NCBI RefSeq assembly: GCF_028609845.1 | Contig: NZ_CP063191.1 | Location: 1,488,001-1,552,000 of the forward strand | DNA: 64,000 bases | DNA from: Corynebacterium heidelbergense | Lineage (GTDB): Bacteria > Actinomycetota > Actinomycetes > Mycobacteriales > Mycobacteriaceae | Direction: 5' to 3' | Part shown: piece after piece, positions 52,262 through 61,282 of the stretch | Layout of the letters: each line of letters begins with the position of its first letter | Position numbering within the stretch: position 1 is the first letter of the stretch | The notes under the pieces: generated by a model | Seen by the model: the letters and a program-made list of their open reading frames with translations, nothing else | Told to the model about the DNA's origin: nothing | The model's database searches: none | Program-made: the position numbers and the translations under genes

Positions 52262-54016
52262 ATGCAGGAGATCCCATTCTCAATAGCCCGCATCTTGGAA
52301 TATGGGGCCACCGCCCACGGCAGCGCCACCATCACCACCTACGCCGAAGCCAGCCCCGAGGGACCGCTACCCAGCCCAGAATCAGAAAGCACCACCTTTG
52401 CCACCATCGGCGCCCGCTGCGCCGCACTGGCCCACGCCCTCCACGCGGAATTCGGCATCAACCCCGCCGACCGCGTCTCCACCCTTTTGGCGGAGGACAC
52501 CGAGCACGTCGAATCACTACTGGCCGTGGCCTCCATGGGGGCCGTGTTCAACCCCCTCAATCGGCATCTCGCGGACGATCAGATCATCCACGTCATCAAC
52601 CACACCCAGGCCCGGGTCATCATCTGCCACCCGGAGTACGCCGACCGGCTGGCCACTCTCCTGCCCTCCTGCCCCAACGTCACCGGGGCCCTCATCACTG
52701 GCAGCGACCCCAGCCACGTCCGCATGGCCCGCTCACTGATCCGCGTCGCCGGGCGGGAGGACATCCGCGTGCTCGGCTACGAGGAGAACCTCAACAACCG
52801 CGCCTCCACCTACCCCTGGCCCCGCCTGCCGGAAACCTCCCCCGCCGCCGTCTGCTATTCCACCGGGACCACCGGCGCACCCAAGGCCGTGGTCTACTCC
52901 CATCGCAGCCTGTGGCTGCACTCGCTAAACCTTCGCACCGCGGACTCCTTTGGTATCCGCAACGGCATCCCCTTCCTGTGCTGCGTGCCCATCTGCCACG
53001 TGTTGAGCTGGGGCGTGCCGCTGGCCGCCTTTATGACCGGGGCTCCGCTCATCCTGCCCGGCCGGACGATTGCCGCCGAGCACCTCGCCGCCGTCATCGA
53101 AAACGCCATGCCCCGTCAAGCCCACGGCTCCCCCGGGGTGTGGACCGCCCTGTACGTGCACTACACCGCCCACCCCCCGGCGAAGATGAGCCTGCGGGAG
53201 ATCTACAGCGGCGGCTCCCCGGTCCCGCCCACCCTCATCGACTCCTGGGAGGAGACCTTCGGGGTGGACATGATCCACGCCTGGGGGATGACGGAAACCA
53301 GCCCCGTCGCCACCATCGCTCACCCCCCGGCCGGGGTGGGGGGCCCAGCCCGCGCGCGGTACCGCTACTCCCAGGGCCGCTTCCTGACCGGGGTGGAATA
53401 CCGCGTGGTGGACGATTCGGGTGTGGTGCTGGAGCACAATGACCGCAACGTCGGCGAGATCCAGGTGCGCGGCAACACCGTGACAGGCAGCTACTACCAC
53501 TCCCCCGCCCAGCAGGACGGCGCCCCAGCCGCGCTCTTCCGCGGGGAACCCACCGAGGACGCGACAGACCGCTTCACCGCCGATGGGTGGCTGCGCACGG
53601 GGGACGTGGGCACCATCACCCAGGACGGCTTCCTCACCATCCACGACCGCAAGGCGGACGTGATCCGCTCCGGGGGCGAGTGGATCTACTCCGCCGCGCT
53701 GGAGAACTACGTGATGGAATCACCCGCGGTGATCGAGGCGGCGGTCATCGGTATCCCGGACGCCACGTGGGGTCAGCGGCCCCTGGCCGTGGTGCAGCTA
53801 GCGTCGGGCATCGCCCCCAACGAGACGACCGCGCGCACGCTACGCCAGGAGGTCCTGGCCACCGTGCCGCGCTGGATGGCCCCGGAGAACTGGACCTTCG
53901 TGGCCAGCATCCCGAAGACCTCCGTGGACAAGTTCGATAAGAAGGACCTGCGCGCCCAGTTCCGGCGCGGCGAGTTTCACGTCATCATGCTCAGCACTAA
54001 CGCTGACCAGCGGTGA
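52262..54016 (+). CDS. Fatty-acid-CoA ligase (FadD-type AMP-binding enzyme)
   Basis: Activates fatty acids with ATP and CoA. 584 residues from ATG 52262 (GGAAG 5 bases upstream); ATG 52250 is four codons earlier. The phosphate loop is [18 protein letters not shown]. Further motifs are [28 protein letters not shown], the hinge [20 protein letters not shown], and the C-terminal catalytic Lys in [14 protein letters not shown]. It is the only + strand gene among the minus-strand rho-to-argS block, and its 3' end overlaps the thrB 3' end by 20 bases. It was probably inserted there; uptake of host fatty acids would suit a lipophilic Corynebacterium. Confidence 0.92.
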   Translation: MQEIPFSIARILEYGATAHGSATITTYAEASPEGPLPSPESESTTFATIGARCAALAHALHAEFGINPADRVSTLLAEDTEHVESLLAVASMGAVFNPLNRHLADDQIIHVINHTQARVIICHPEYADRLATLLPSCPNVTGALITGSDPSHVRMARSLIRVAGREDIRVLGYEENLNNRASTYPWPRLPETSPAAVCYSTGTTGAPKAVVYSHRSLWLHSLNLRTADSFGIRNGIPFLCCVPICHVLSWGVPLAAFMTGAPLILPGRTIAAEHLAAVIENAMPRQAHGSPGVWTALYVHYTAHPPAKMSLREIYSGGSPVPPTLIDSWEETFGVDMIHAWGMTETSPVATIAHPPAGVGGPARARYRYSQGRFLTGVEYRVVDDSGVVLEHNDRNVGEIQVRGNTVTGSYYHSPAQQDGAPAALFRGEPTEDATDRFTADGWLRTGDVGTITQDGFLTIHDRKADVIRSGGEWIYSAALENYVMESPAVIEAAVIGIPDATWGQRPLAVVQLASGIAPNETTARTLRQEVLATVPRWMAPENWTFVASIPKTSVDKFDKKDLRAQFRRGEFHVIMLSTNADQR

Positions 54017-54926
54017 CCTCCACCCCGTCGGCGACGCGCAGCCGCTCTACCCGCAGCCCCTGATCCGCAGCCTCCTCCAGGATCTTCGGTTCCACGTCCT
54101 CGGTGGATAGCACGAGCACGGTGGGGCCGGCCCCGGAGAGGAAAGCCGGGTAGCCCTGGTTGCGGAGCCGATTGACCCATTCGGCAGTGACGGGCAGCGC
54201 CTCTGCTCGGTAGGGCTGATGCAGGCGGTCCCGGGTGCCCTCCCACAGCAGGGAGGGGTCACTGCGCAGGGCGATCGTCATCACGGCGGTGCGGGAGACG
54301 TTGAACCGCGCGTCCACGTGACTGACGTCCGTGGGTAGCACGCTGCGGACGGCCTGGGTAGAGGCGTGGAAGTTGGGGATGAGCGCCGTGACCTTGATAT
54401 CCGGGTGCACCTCCATGCGGGAGGCGTAGTACTGCGGGGCGGTCCGGCCGTCCACGGGGGTGTTGGTCCAGGAGACCACGGCCCCGCCGAGGATGCTCGC
54501 GGCCGCGTTGTCCGGGTGCCCCTCGAAGGAAGCGGCGAGCTGGATCATCGTGGCGGGGGTGAAGACGTTGCCCACCAGCCCGTTGGCCGCCGCGATGCCG
54601 GCCACTGCGGCGGAGGCGGAAGAACCCATCCCCCGGGATTGCGGGATGGAGTTGTGGCAGTGCACCTTCAGCCCCCGCACGGATACGTCGGCCTTGGCCA
54701 GCCCGGCGCGTAGGGCCCGCACCACGAGGTGCCGTTCGTCGAGGGGCACCTCCCCCGCCCCCTCCCCGGTGACCTCCACCTCCAGGCCGGATCCGACGAC
54801 CTCCACGTCCACGTGGTCGTAGACGCTAAGGGCCAGTCCGAGCGTGTCGAAGCCGGGTCCCAGGTTGGCGCTGGAGCCGGGCACTTTCACATGGACTCGG
54901 GTGCCGACGGGAACTTCGGTGCTCAT
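53997..54926 (-). CDS. thrB: Homoserine kinase
   Basis: Phosphorylates homoserine for threonine synthesis. 309 residues, GHMP family: [20 protein letters not shown] (motif 1), the phosphate loop [17 protein letters not shown], and motif 3 [15 protein letters not shown]. It follows thrC by 77 bases. The terminal 20 bases overlap the convergent acyl-CoA synthetase gene. Confidence 0.96.
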   Translation of the reverse strand: MSTEVPVGTRVHVKVPGSSANLGPGFDTLGLALSVYDHVDVEVVGSGLEVEVTGEGAGEVPLDERHLVVRALRAGLAKADVSVRGLKVHCHNSIPQSRGMGSSASAAVAGIAAANGLVGNVFTPATMIQLAASFEGHPDNAAASILGGAVVSWTNTPVDGRTAPQYYASRMEVHPDIKVTALIPNFHASTQAVRSVLPTDVSHVDARFNVSRTAVMTIALRSDPSLLWEGTRDRLHQPYRAEALPVTAEWVNRLRNQGYPAFLSGAGPTVLVLSTEDVEPKILEEAADQGLRVERLRVADGVEVTAGQR

Positions 54927-55003
54927 GGTCTCCGCAGCCTTTCCTCACAGGGGTTATTCGGTTCTTGCTGTGGTCTTCGGTTTTGGAAACGCCAACAGTG
55001 GCC

Positions 55004-56188
55004 CTAGCGCAGGTTGAGCGCCTCCGCCACCGCGTGCGTATCCACGTCTGCGACGGTGGGTTCCGGCATCTCCGCCAGGGCGGTGGAGGGGTCCTTCAAG
55101 CCGTGGCCGGTGACGGTACACACGATGCGCTGGCCCGGCTCAATTTTCCCCTCGGCGTGCGCGTGGAGCAGGCCGGCGACGGAGGAGGCGGAGGCGGGTT
55201 CCACGAACACGCCCTCCTTGGCGGCGATGAGGTGGTAGGCGTCCAAGATCTGCTCGTCGGTCTGGGCCAGGAAGCGCCCGCCGGATTCCTCCTTCGCGGC
55301 GACGGCCTGGTGCCAGGAGGCGGGGTTGCCGATGCGGATGGCGGTGGCCACGGTCTCCGGGTCCAGCACCGGTTCCCCCTTGACCAGGGGCGCGGCACCG
55401 GCGGCCTGAACACCCAGCATGGTGGGCCGGTGGGTGGACAGACCCGCCTCGGCGTATTCGCTGTAACCCTTCCAGTAGGCGGTGATGTTGCCGGCGTTGC
55501 CGACGGGGAGGGCGTGGATATCCGGGGCATCCCCCAGCACGTCCACGATCTCGAAGGCGGCGGTCTTCTGGCCCTCGATGCGCATGGGATTGACGGAGTT
55601 GACCAGGGCGATCTCCGGAAACTCGGTGGTGGTCTTGCGCACCATCTCCAGGCAGTCGTCGAAGTTGCCGCGGATCTGGATGATCTGGGCGCCGTGCATG
55701 ACGGCCTGGGCCAGCTTGCCCTGGGCGATCTTGCCCTCCGGGATGAGCACGGCGCAGGCGATGCCGGCGCGGGCGGCATAGGCCGCGGCGCTGGCCGAGG
55801 TGTTGCCCGTGGAGGCGCACATGAGCACCTTCTGGCCGTTGTTCACCGCGTCGGAAACGGCCACCGTCATGCCGCGGTCCTTAAACGAGCCGGTGGGGTT
55901 GGCACCCTCGATCTTGAGGAAGACCTCGCAGCGGGTGAGCTCGGAGAGGTGGTTTGCCCGCAGCAGGGGCGTGCCGCCCTCGTTGAGGGTCACGGGATCC
56001 CATCCCTCCGCAAAGGGCATCCAGTCCCGGTACATGTTGATCAATCCACTCCAACTGGACAGGATGACCTGCCGCTCCCGCTGGGTCGCGGGGGGACGGG
56101 AATCCTGCGTGGTGGGCTCCACCTGCAGGGGATCCGTGTGGCGGGTCTCGGAGTGCTGGTCGTAGGAGGAGGTGTGCTCGTCGCTCAC
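55004..56188 (-). CDS. thrC: Threonine synthase
   Basis: Converts O-phosphohomoserine to threonine with PLP. 394 residues. The PLP lysine is in [16 protein letters not shown], with [20 protein letters not shown] and the Gly-loop [15 protein letters not shown]. It sits between hom and thrB as in Mycobacterium, whereas C. glutamicum has thrC elsewhere. It is 86 bases after hom. Confidence 0.96.
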   Translation of the reverse strand: MSDEHTSSYDQHSETRHTDPLQVEPTTQDSRPPATQRERQVILSSWSGLINMYRDWMPFAEGWDPVTLNEGGTPLLRANHLSELTRCEVFLKIEGANPTGSFKDRGMTVAVSDAVNNGQKVLMCASTGNTSASAAAYAARAGIACAVLIPEGKIAQGKLAQAVMHGAQIIQIRGNFDDCLEMVRKTTTEFPEIALVNSVNPMRIEGQKTAAFEIVDVLGDAPDIHALPVGNAGNITAYWKGYSEYAEAGLSTHRPTMLGVQAAGAAPLVKGEPVLDPETVATAIRIGNPASWHQAVAAKEESGGRFLAQTDEQILDAYHLIAAKEGVFVEPASASSVAGLLHAHAEGKIEPGQRIVCTVTGHGLKDPSTALAEMPEPTVADVDTHAVAEALNLR

Positions 56189-56274
56189 GGGGATGGGTCC
56201 TTTGCTGGAGGTGAGGAGGGAGAGAAGACGGGGGTAGGTGCAGGGAACGGGCAGGTGCGGGAAGCGGCCGCGGC

Positions 56275-57660
56275 TTAACCCTCCATGCGGATGACGGAGC
56301 GCACCGATCGCACCTCGTCCAGGGTCTTGAGGGATTCCACGGTCGCCTTCAGTTCCGATTCCTTGGCTCGGTGGGTGATGACAACGAGTCGGGCGCCATC
56401 TTCGATGCCCTGCTGGCGCACCGTCTTCAGGGAGACGTTGTGGGCGGAGAAGGCGTTGGCCACCTCCGCGAGCACGCCCACGCGATCCACGACCTCCATG
56501 TCCACGTGATAGCGGGTTTGGATGTCCCCGAAATCGGCGATCGGCAGGGAAGCGTAGGTGGACTCCCCCGGGCCACGACCGCCGTGGACGATGTTGCGGG
56601 CCACGGCCACCACATCGCCCAACACGGCGGAGGCGGTGGGGCCACCGCCGGCGCCGTTGCCGTAGAACATCAACCGGCCCGCGGACTCCGCCTCCACGAA
56701 CACTGCGTTGTAGGACTCGCTCACGCTCGCCAGTGGGTGGGTCGTGGGGATGAGTGCGGGGTACACCCGGGCGGACACCGACTCGGTGCCCGTGGACTCG
56801 TCCACCAGCCGCTCGCAGATCGCCAGCAGCTTGATCGTGGAACCGGCGGCCTTCGCCGCATCGATATCGTCCACGGAGATATCGCGGATCCCCTCCGTGT
56901 GGACATCATCCCCGGACACCCGCGTGTGGAACGCCAGCGAGGCCAGGATCGCCGCCTTGGAGGCAGCATCGTAGCCATCCACGTCGGCCGTCGGGTCCGC
57001 CTCCGCATAACCCAGCTCGGTGGCCTCCGCGAGCATCTCCGCATAGCTCGCGCCCCGGTGGTACATGGCGTCCAAAATGAAATTGGTGGTGCCGTTGACA
57101 ATGCCCATGACGGCATTGACCTTGTCCCCCGCCAATGAACGGCGCAACGGGCCGACCACCGGAATGGCGGCTGCCACCGCCGCCTCGAAGAACAGATCCA
57201 CACCGGATTCATCTGCGGCCTCCGACAGCTCGTCGGCGTGCGCCGCGATGAGGGCCTTGTTCGCGGTCACCACGGACTTCCCGCCGCGCAGGGCGGTGGT
57301 GACGATCTGCCGGGGAAAGTCGATGCCGCCGATGACCTCGATGACCAGGTCGATGTCGTCGCGTTTAACCAGGGAGAGCGCATCGTCGGTGAGCAGCTCG
57401 CGGTCCACCCCCGGGCGCGGCTTGCTGAGGTCCCCCACGGCCACGCCGCGCACCTCCAACCGCCCGCCGATGCGGGAGGCGAACTCCTCGGAACGCTCGT
57501 TGATCAGGCGCAGGACCTCAGAGCCCACCGTGCCCATCCCCAGCAGCGCAACGCCGACCGTTGCTCCGGCGCCCTTGCCGGGCTTGAACCCGGATGGTGC
57601 GGACGCCCCCGAAGACGACTCCGCGGGCTGTGGTGCTGTGCTCTGTGCTGCGTTCGTCAT
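56275..57660 (-). CDS. hom: Homoserine dehydrogenase with ACT domain
   Basis: Reduces aspartate semialdehyde to homoserine. 461 residues. A Ser/Ala/Pro-rich leader of about 30 residues precedes the nucleotide fold ([20 protein letters not shown]). Then follow [16 protein letters not shown], the catalytic region [10 protein letters not shown], and [20 protein letters not shown]. The C-terminal ACT domain ([20 protein letters not shown]) is the site of threonine feedback inhibition in this family. It heads the hom-thrC-thrB group, 235 bases after lysA. Confidence 0.97.
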   Translation of the reverse strand: MTNAAQSTAPQPAESSSGASAPSGFKPGKGAGATVGVALLGMGTVGSEVLRLINERSEEFASRIGGRLEVRGVAVGDLSKPRPGVDRELLTDDALSLVKRDDIDLVIEVIGGIDFPRQIVTTALRGGKSVVTANKALIAAHADELSEAADESGVDLFFEAAVAAAIPVVGPLRRSLAGDKVNAVMGIVNGTTNFILDAMYHRGASYAEMLAEATELGYAEADPTADVDGYDAASKAAILASLAFHTRVSGDDVHTEGIRDISVDDIDAAKAAGSTIKLLAICERLVDESTGTESVSARVYPALIPTTHPLASVSESYNAVFVEAESAGRLMFYGNGAGGGPTASAVLGDVVAVARNIVHGGRGPGESTYASLPIADFGDIQTRYHVDMEVVDRVGVLAEVANAFSAHNVSLKTVRQQGIEDGARLVVITHRAKESELKATVESLKTLDEVRSVRSVIRMEG

Positions 57661-57895
57661 CGTTCTCCCGATAGTTCTCGTCGCCGGTTCTCTTCACCGT
57701 GACCCCAACCCCTTCCCAGCGCCGGTGCACCTCGGCCGGCCGGACCCCAAGGGGGCCACGCCGAGCGCGGAGGCCCAGGGGCCGCGACAGGGATCGTGGC
57801 AGGGGTCGGAAACAGGGGCGAGGTAAATCTGCTGATTGGGTGCCGGATCACGGCGTGTTTACATCGCGTTTACATCCTAGTCGAGGCCACCGCGG

Positions 57896-59296
57896 CTAGT
57901 GATCGGTGTCCAGCGCGAGGATGTCCTCCACCGTCTCCCGGCGCAGCATCGTGCACGAGCTGCCCTCGCTGACCACGACCACCGGCGGGCGCGTCATCAT
58001 GTTGTAGCGCGAGCTCATCGCGTAGCAATAAGCACCCGTGGCCCCGAGCATCAGCAGGTCCCCAGGCCGAACATCCCCCGGAATCAGCGCGTCCGCGATG
58101 AGGATGTCCCCGGATTCGCAGTGGGACCCCACCACCCGGCTGGGCACGGGTTCAGCCTCTGTGAGCCGGTTGACGATCCGGCAGTCGTATTCGGCGTTGT
58201 ACAGGCTGGGGCGAATGTTGTCGCTCATTCCGCCGTCCACGGAGATGTACCGACGCGTCGTGCGATCAGAGGTTTCCACGTCCTTCACCGTGCCCACCCG
58301 GTACACCGTGACGGTGGAGGGGCCCGCGATGGCCCGACCCGGTTCCACGTTCACGCTGGGGGCGGCGATCCCCATCCGGTCCGCCGCCGCCTCCACCTGC
58401 TCCAGCAGGTCCCGGGCCACGCCGTCGACATCCAAAGCCTCCTGGTCTGGCATGTACGCGATGCCGTAGCCGCCGCCTAGGTCCAGCGTGTCCAAGGTGG
58501 TGGAGCCTTCCGGGCCCTTCCCCTCGCGCACGGTCGGCCACAGGCTCAGCAGGCGTTGGGCGGCGAGGACGAAACCGTCGGCCTCGAACACCTGCGAGCC
58601 GACGTGGCAGTGCAGGCCCCGCAGCCTCAGGTGCTCCGCTTTGGCGCAGGCCAGCGTGGCCTTTTCCGCTGCCCCGGAGGCCAGAGAGAAGCCGAACTTC
58701 TGGTCCTCGTGAGAGGTAGCGATGAACTCGTGCGTTTCCACGTGCACGCCGGGGGTCACCCGCACCAGCACGTTTTGTACCTGCCCCAGCTTCGCGGCGA
58801 CCTGCTCCAGCAGCTCGATTTCCTGGGGGGAATCGACCACGACGAACTCCACCCCCGCGGTCACGGCGCGGGTGAGGAAGCCTTCGGACTTGTTGTTGCC
58901 ATGAACGGTGATGCGCTCGGCCGGGAAGTCTGCGGCGAGCGCGACGGCCAGCTCGTTTTCGCTGGCCACGTCCAGAGCTAGCCCCTCCTGTTCGATCCAG
59001 CGGCACAGGGAGACGGTGAGGAAGGCCTTGGACGCGTAATGGACGTGGTGGCCGCCCCGGAAGGCGGTGGCCAGTTGGCGGCAGCGGGTGCGAAAGTCCG
59101 TCTCGTTAAGCACGAAGACGGGGGTGCCGTATTCCTCTGCCACGTCGGTGAGGCGCACGCCCTCGATGCTCACCACGCCATCGTCCTCGCGGCGGGTGTT
59201 GAGGGGGTACACGTGGTGCGGAATTCGGTTGAACTCCTCCGTGGAGGTGGTTCGCACGCGCAGGGGCGTAACGGGCTGTTGGGTGAGTGGGTCCAT
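57896..59296 (-). CDS. lysA: Diaminopimelate decarboxylase
   Basis: Last step of lysine synthesis, PLP-dependent. 466 residues. The PLP lysine is in [17 protein letters not shown], with [50 protein letters not shown] and the catalytic Cys in SHCESGDIL. It lies 62 bases after argS, and the argS-lysA pair is conserved in Corynebacterium. Confidence 0.97.
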   Translation of the reverse strand: MDPLTQQPVTPLRVRTTSTEEFNRIPHHVYPLNTRREDDGVVSIEGVRLTDVAEEYGTPVFVLNETDFRTRCRQLATAFRGGHHVHYASKAFLTVSLCRWIEQEGLALDVASENELAVALAADFPAERITVHGNNKSEGFLTRAVTAGVEFVVVDSPQEIELLEQVAAKLGQVQNVLVRVTPGVHVETHEFIATSHEDQKFGFSLASGAAEKATLACAKAEHLRLRGLHCHVGSQVFEADGFVLAAQRLLSLWPTVREGKGPEGSTTLDTLDLGGGYGIAYMPDQEALDVDGVARDLLEQVEAAADRMGIAAPSVNVEPGRAIAGPSTVTVYRVGTVKDVETSDRTTRRYISVDGGMSDNIRPSLYNAEYDCRIVNRLTEAEPVPSRVVGSHCESGDILIADALIPGDVRPGDLLMLGATGAYCYAMSSRYNMMTRPPVVVVSEGSSCTMLRRETVEDILALDTDH

Positions 59297-59358
59297 GGGT
59301 GCGGCGGGCTCTCCGAGGTGGATGTGGGGGTACAGGCGGGCGGGGTTGGGGCGGGCCG

Positions 59359-61023
59359 CTACATGCGCTCGGGCGCGGAGACCCCCAGCAGGTGCAACGC
59401 ATTGGCCAGGGTCTGCTTTGTTGCGGCGGCCAGCGCGAGGCGGGCGGTGAATACCGGTGCGGCGTCCGCGCCGGTGGGCTCGTCACCCTTGGGCAGAATC
59501 TGGCAGGTGTCGTAGAACCGGTGGAAGGCCCCGGCGAGCTGCTCGGCGTAGCGGGCCACGCGGTGCGTTTCCCGCAGTTCGGCGGCCGTTTTGACCACGG
59601 CAGGGAACTCGCCGAGGGTGCGGATCAGGTCACCCTCTCGTTCTTCGGTGAGCAGACTGTAATCCGGATTGTCACTGTGGACGCCAGCCTCCGCAGCCTT
59701 GCGCGCCAGGGAGGAGAGCCGGGCGTGGGCATATTGCACGTAGAACACGGGGTTTTCGTTCGAACGCGAAGCCCACAGGTTCATATCAATATCCAGGGTG
59801 GAGTCCACCGAGGAGCGGATCAGCGCGTAGCGGGCAGCGTCCACGCCAATGGCTTCCACCAGGTCCTCCAGGGTGACAACGGTTCCCGCCCGCTTGGACA
59901 TGCGCACGGCGCGGCCATCTCGAACCAGGTTCACCATCTGCCCGATGAGGACCTCCACCTGCTCGGGGCGGTAACCCAGCGCAGCGACAGCGGCTTTGAG
60001 GCGGGCAATGTAGCCATGGTGGTCCGCGCCCAGCATGTAGATGCAGAGGTCGTGACCGCGCTCGATCTTGTCGGCGATGTACGCGATATCCCCCGCGATG
60101 TAGGCGGCGTCCCCATCCGATTTGATGACCACCCGGTCCTTATCGTCCCCAAAATCGGTCGACCGCAACCACCAGGCACCGTCTGACTCGTACAGGTTCC
60201 CGTTGGCCTTGAGCGTGTCCACGGCCCGGTCCACGGCACCCGATTCGAACAGGGATTGCTCGTGGAAGTACACGTCGAACTCGGTGCCGAACTCGGCGAG
60301 GCTGCGCTTGATGTGGGCGAACATGAGCTCCACGCCTTCGGCGCGGAAGAGCTCCTGGGCCTCGGAGTCCGCGAGCTCGGACCACTCCGGGTGAAGGGAG
60401 GTCACCTGCTGGGCGATGTCGTGGATGTACTCCCCGCCGTAACCATCCTCTGGGGTGGGCTGCCGACGGGCGGCGGCGAGCAAGGAGCGGGAGAAACGAT
60501 CGATCTGGCGGCCGTGATCGTTGAAGTAGTACTCGCGGGTGACCGTGGCGCCCTGGGCGGACAGGATGCGCCCGAGGGTATCGCCGAAGGCGGCCCAGCG
60601 GGTTCCGCCGAGGTGCACCGGGCCCGTGGGGTTCGCCGAGACGAACTCCAGGTTGATCTGCTGGCCCGCGCAGAGATCGCCGTGGCCGTAGTGGGTCCCG
60701 GCGGCGAGGATGTCTGCGACGACCTTGCCCTGGGCGGCGGCGGCCAACCGGATGTTGATGAACCCGGGGCCGGCCACAGTGGCCTCCTCGATGCCCTCCT
60801 GCTGGGACAGGCGCTCGGCCAGCCACGTGCCCAGTTGGCGGGGGTTGGTACCGGCCCGCTTGGCGGTTTGCATGGCCACGTTGGTTGCGTAATCCCCGTG
60901 CTCGGGGTTGCGCGGGCGCTCCACGGTTGGGGTGGCGGGCACCACGGAGGCGTCCAGGTCGTGTTGCGCTAAAACGTCGCGGGCCGCGGCGCCGATCAGG
61001 GTCGATAGTTCTGCAGGAGTCAC
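59359..61023 (-). CDS. argS: Arginyl-tRNA synthetase
   Basis: Class I synthetase, 554 residues. It has the N-terminal arginyl additional domain ([20 protein letters not shown]). The HIGH equivalent is [20 protein letters not shown], where the second His is Gly, as is usual for corynebacterial ArgRS. The KMSK equivalent is [16 protein letters not shown]. The anticodon-binding domain at the C-terminus ends [12 protein letters not shown], the conserved terminal residues. It is divergent from a tRNA-Arg gene 130 bases away. Confidence 0.97.
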   Translation of the reverse strand: MTPAELSTLIGAAARDVLAQHDLDASVVPATPTVERPRNPEHGDYATNVAMQTAKRAGTNPRQLGTWLAERLSQQEGIEEATVAGPGFINIRLAAAAQGKVVADILAAGTHYGHGDLCAGQQINLEFVSANPTGPVHLGGTRWAAFGDTLGRILSAQGATVTREYYFNDHGRQIDRFSRSLLAAARRQPTPEDGYGGEYIHDIAQQVTSLHPEWSELADSEAQELFRAEGVELMFAHIKRSLAEFGTEFDVYFHEQSLFESGAVDRAVDTLKANGNLYESDGAWWLRSTDFGDDKDRVVIKSDGDAAYIAGDIAYIADKIERGHDLCIYMLGADHHGYIARLKAAVAALGYRPEQVEVLIGQMVNLVRDGRAVRMSKRAGTVVTLEDLVEAIGVDAARYALIRSSVDSTLDIDMNLWASRSNENPVFYVQYAHARLSSLARKAAEAGVHSDNPDYSLLTEEREGDLIRTLGEFPAVVKTAAELRETHRVARYAEQLAGAFHRFYDTCQILPKGDEPTGADAAPVFTARLALAAATKQTLANALHLLGVSAPERM

Positions 61024-61094
61024 GGGTTACCAGGGTAGCAAGGAGGCAAAAGGGCCTCTGGGGTGGTGGTTACTAAGTTCGTTTCGGGCGGTGC

Positions 61095-61100
61095 TACAGT
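61095..61100 (+). promoter_or_regulatory. Putative -10 box of the tRNA-Arg gene
   Basis: TACAGT, TANNNT type, lies 54 bases before the mature tRNA 5' end in the gap after argS. The -35 is not clear. Confidence 0.35.
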
Positions 61101-61153
61101 ATGACCTCGAATCGCACCCGCGGGATTTGCCCCGTGGGAAGAGGTTTGATGTT

Positions 61154-61226
61154 GCCCTCGTAGCTCAGGGGATAGAGCACTGGTTTCCGGTACCAGGGGT
61201 CACAGGTTCGATTCCTGTCGGGGGCA
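61154..61226 (+). tRNA. tRNA-Arg (anticodon CCG)
   Basis: 73-base cloverleaf. Acceptor arms GCCCTCG and CGGGGGC (one T-G pair), D arm with TAGCTCAGGGGATAGAGCA, anticodon stem CTGGT/ACCAG with loop TTCCGGT (anticodon 61187-61189 = CCG), and T arm ACAGGTTCGATTCCTGT. The discriminator is A and no CCA is encoded. A T7 run begins five bases later. Confidence 0.97.
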
Positions 61227-61243
61227 CTCCTTTTTTTATTTCA

Positions 61244-61269
61244 CCAGTCGGTCCTGCGGGACCGGCTGG
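61244..61269. terminator. GC-rich hairpin between tRNA-Arg and the SMC-like ATPase gene
   Basis: Stem CCAGTCGGTCC (61244-61254) with its complement to 61269, one G-T pair, in the convergent gap. It follows the T-run after the tRNA and the stop of the minus-strand gene; on the minus strand no T-run follows. Confidence 0.45.
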
Positions 61270-61282
61270 CGCTCCGGGGAAA

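Noticed and set aside
54965-56278. 437-codon + strand frame over thrC
   Set aside because: Antisense shadow of thrC; no recognisable motif.
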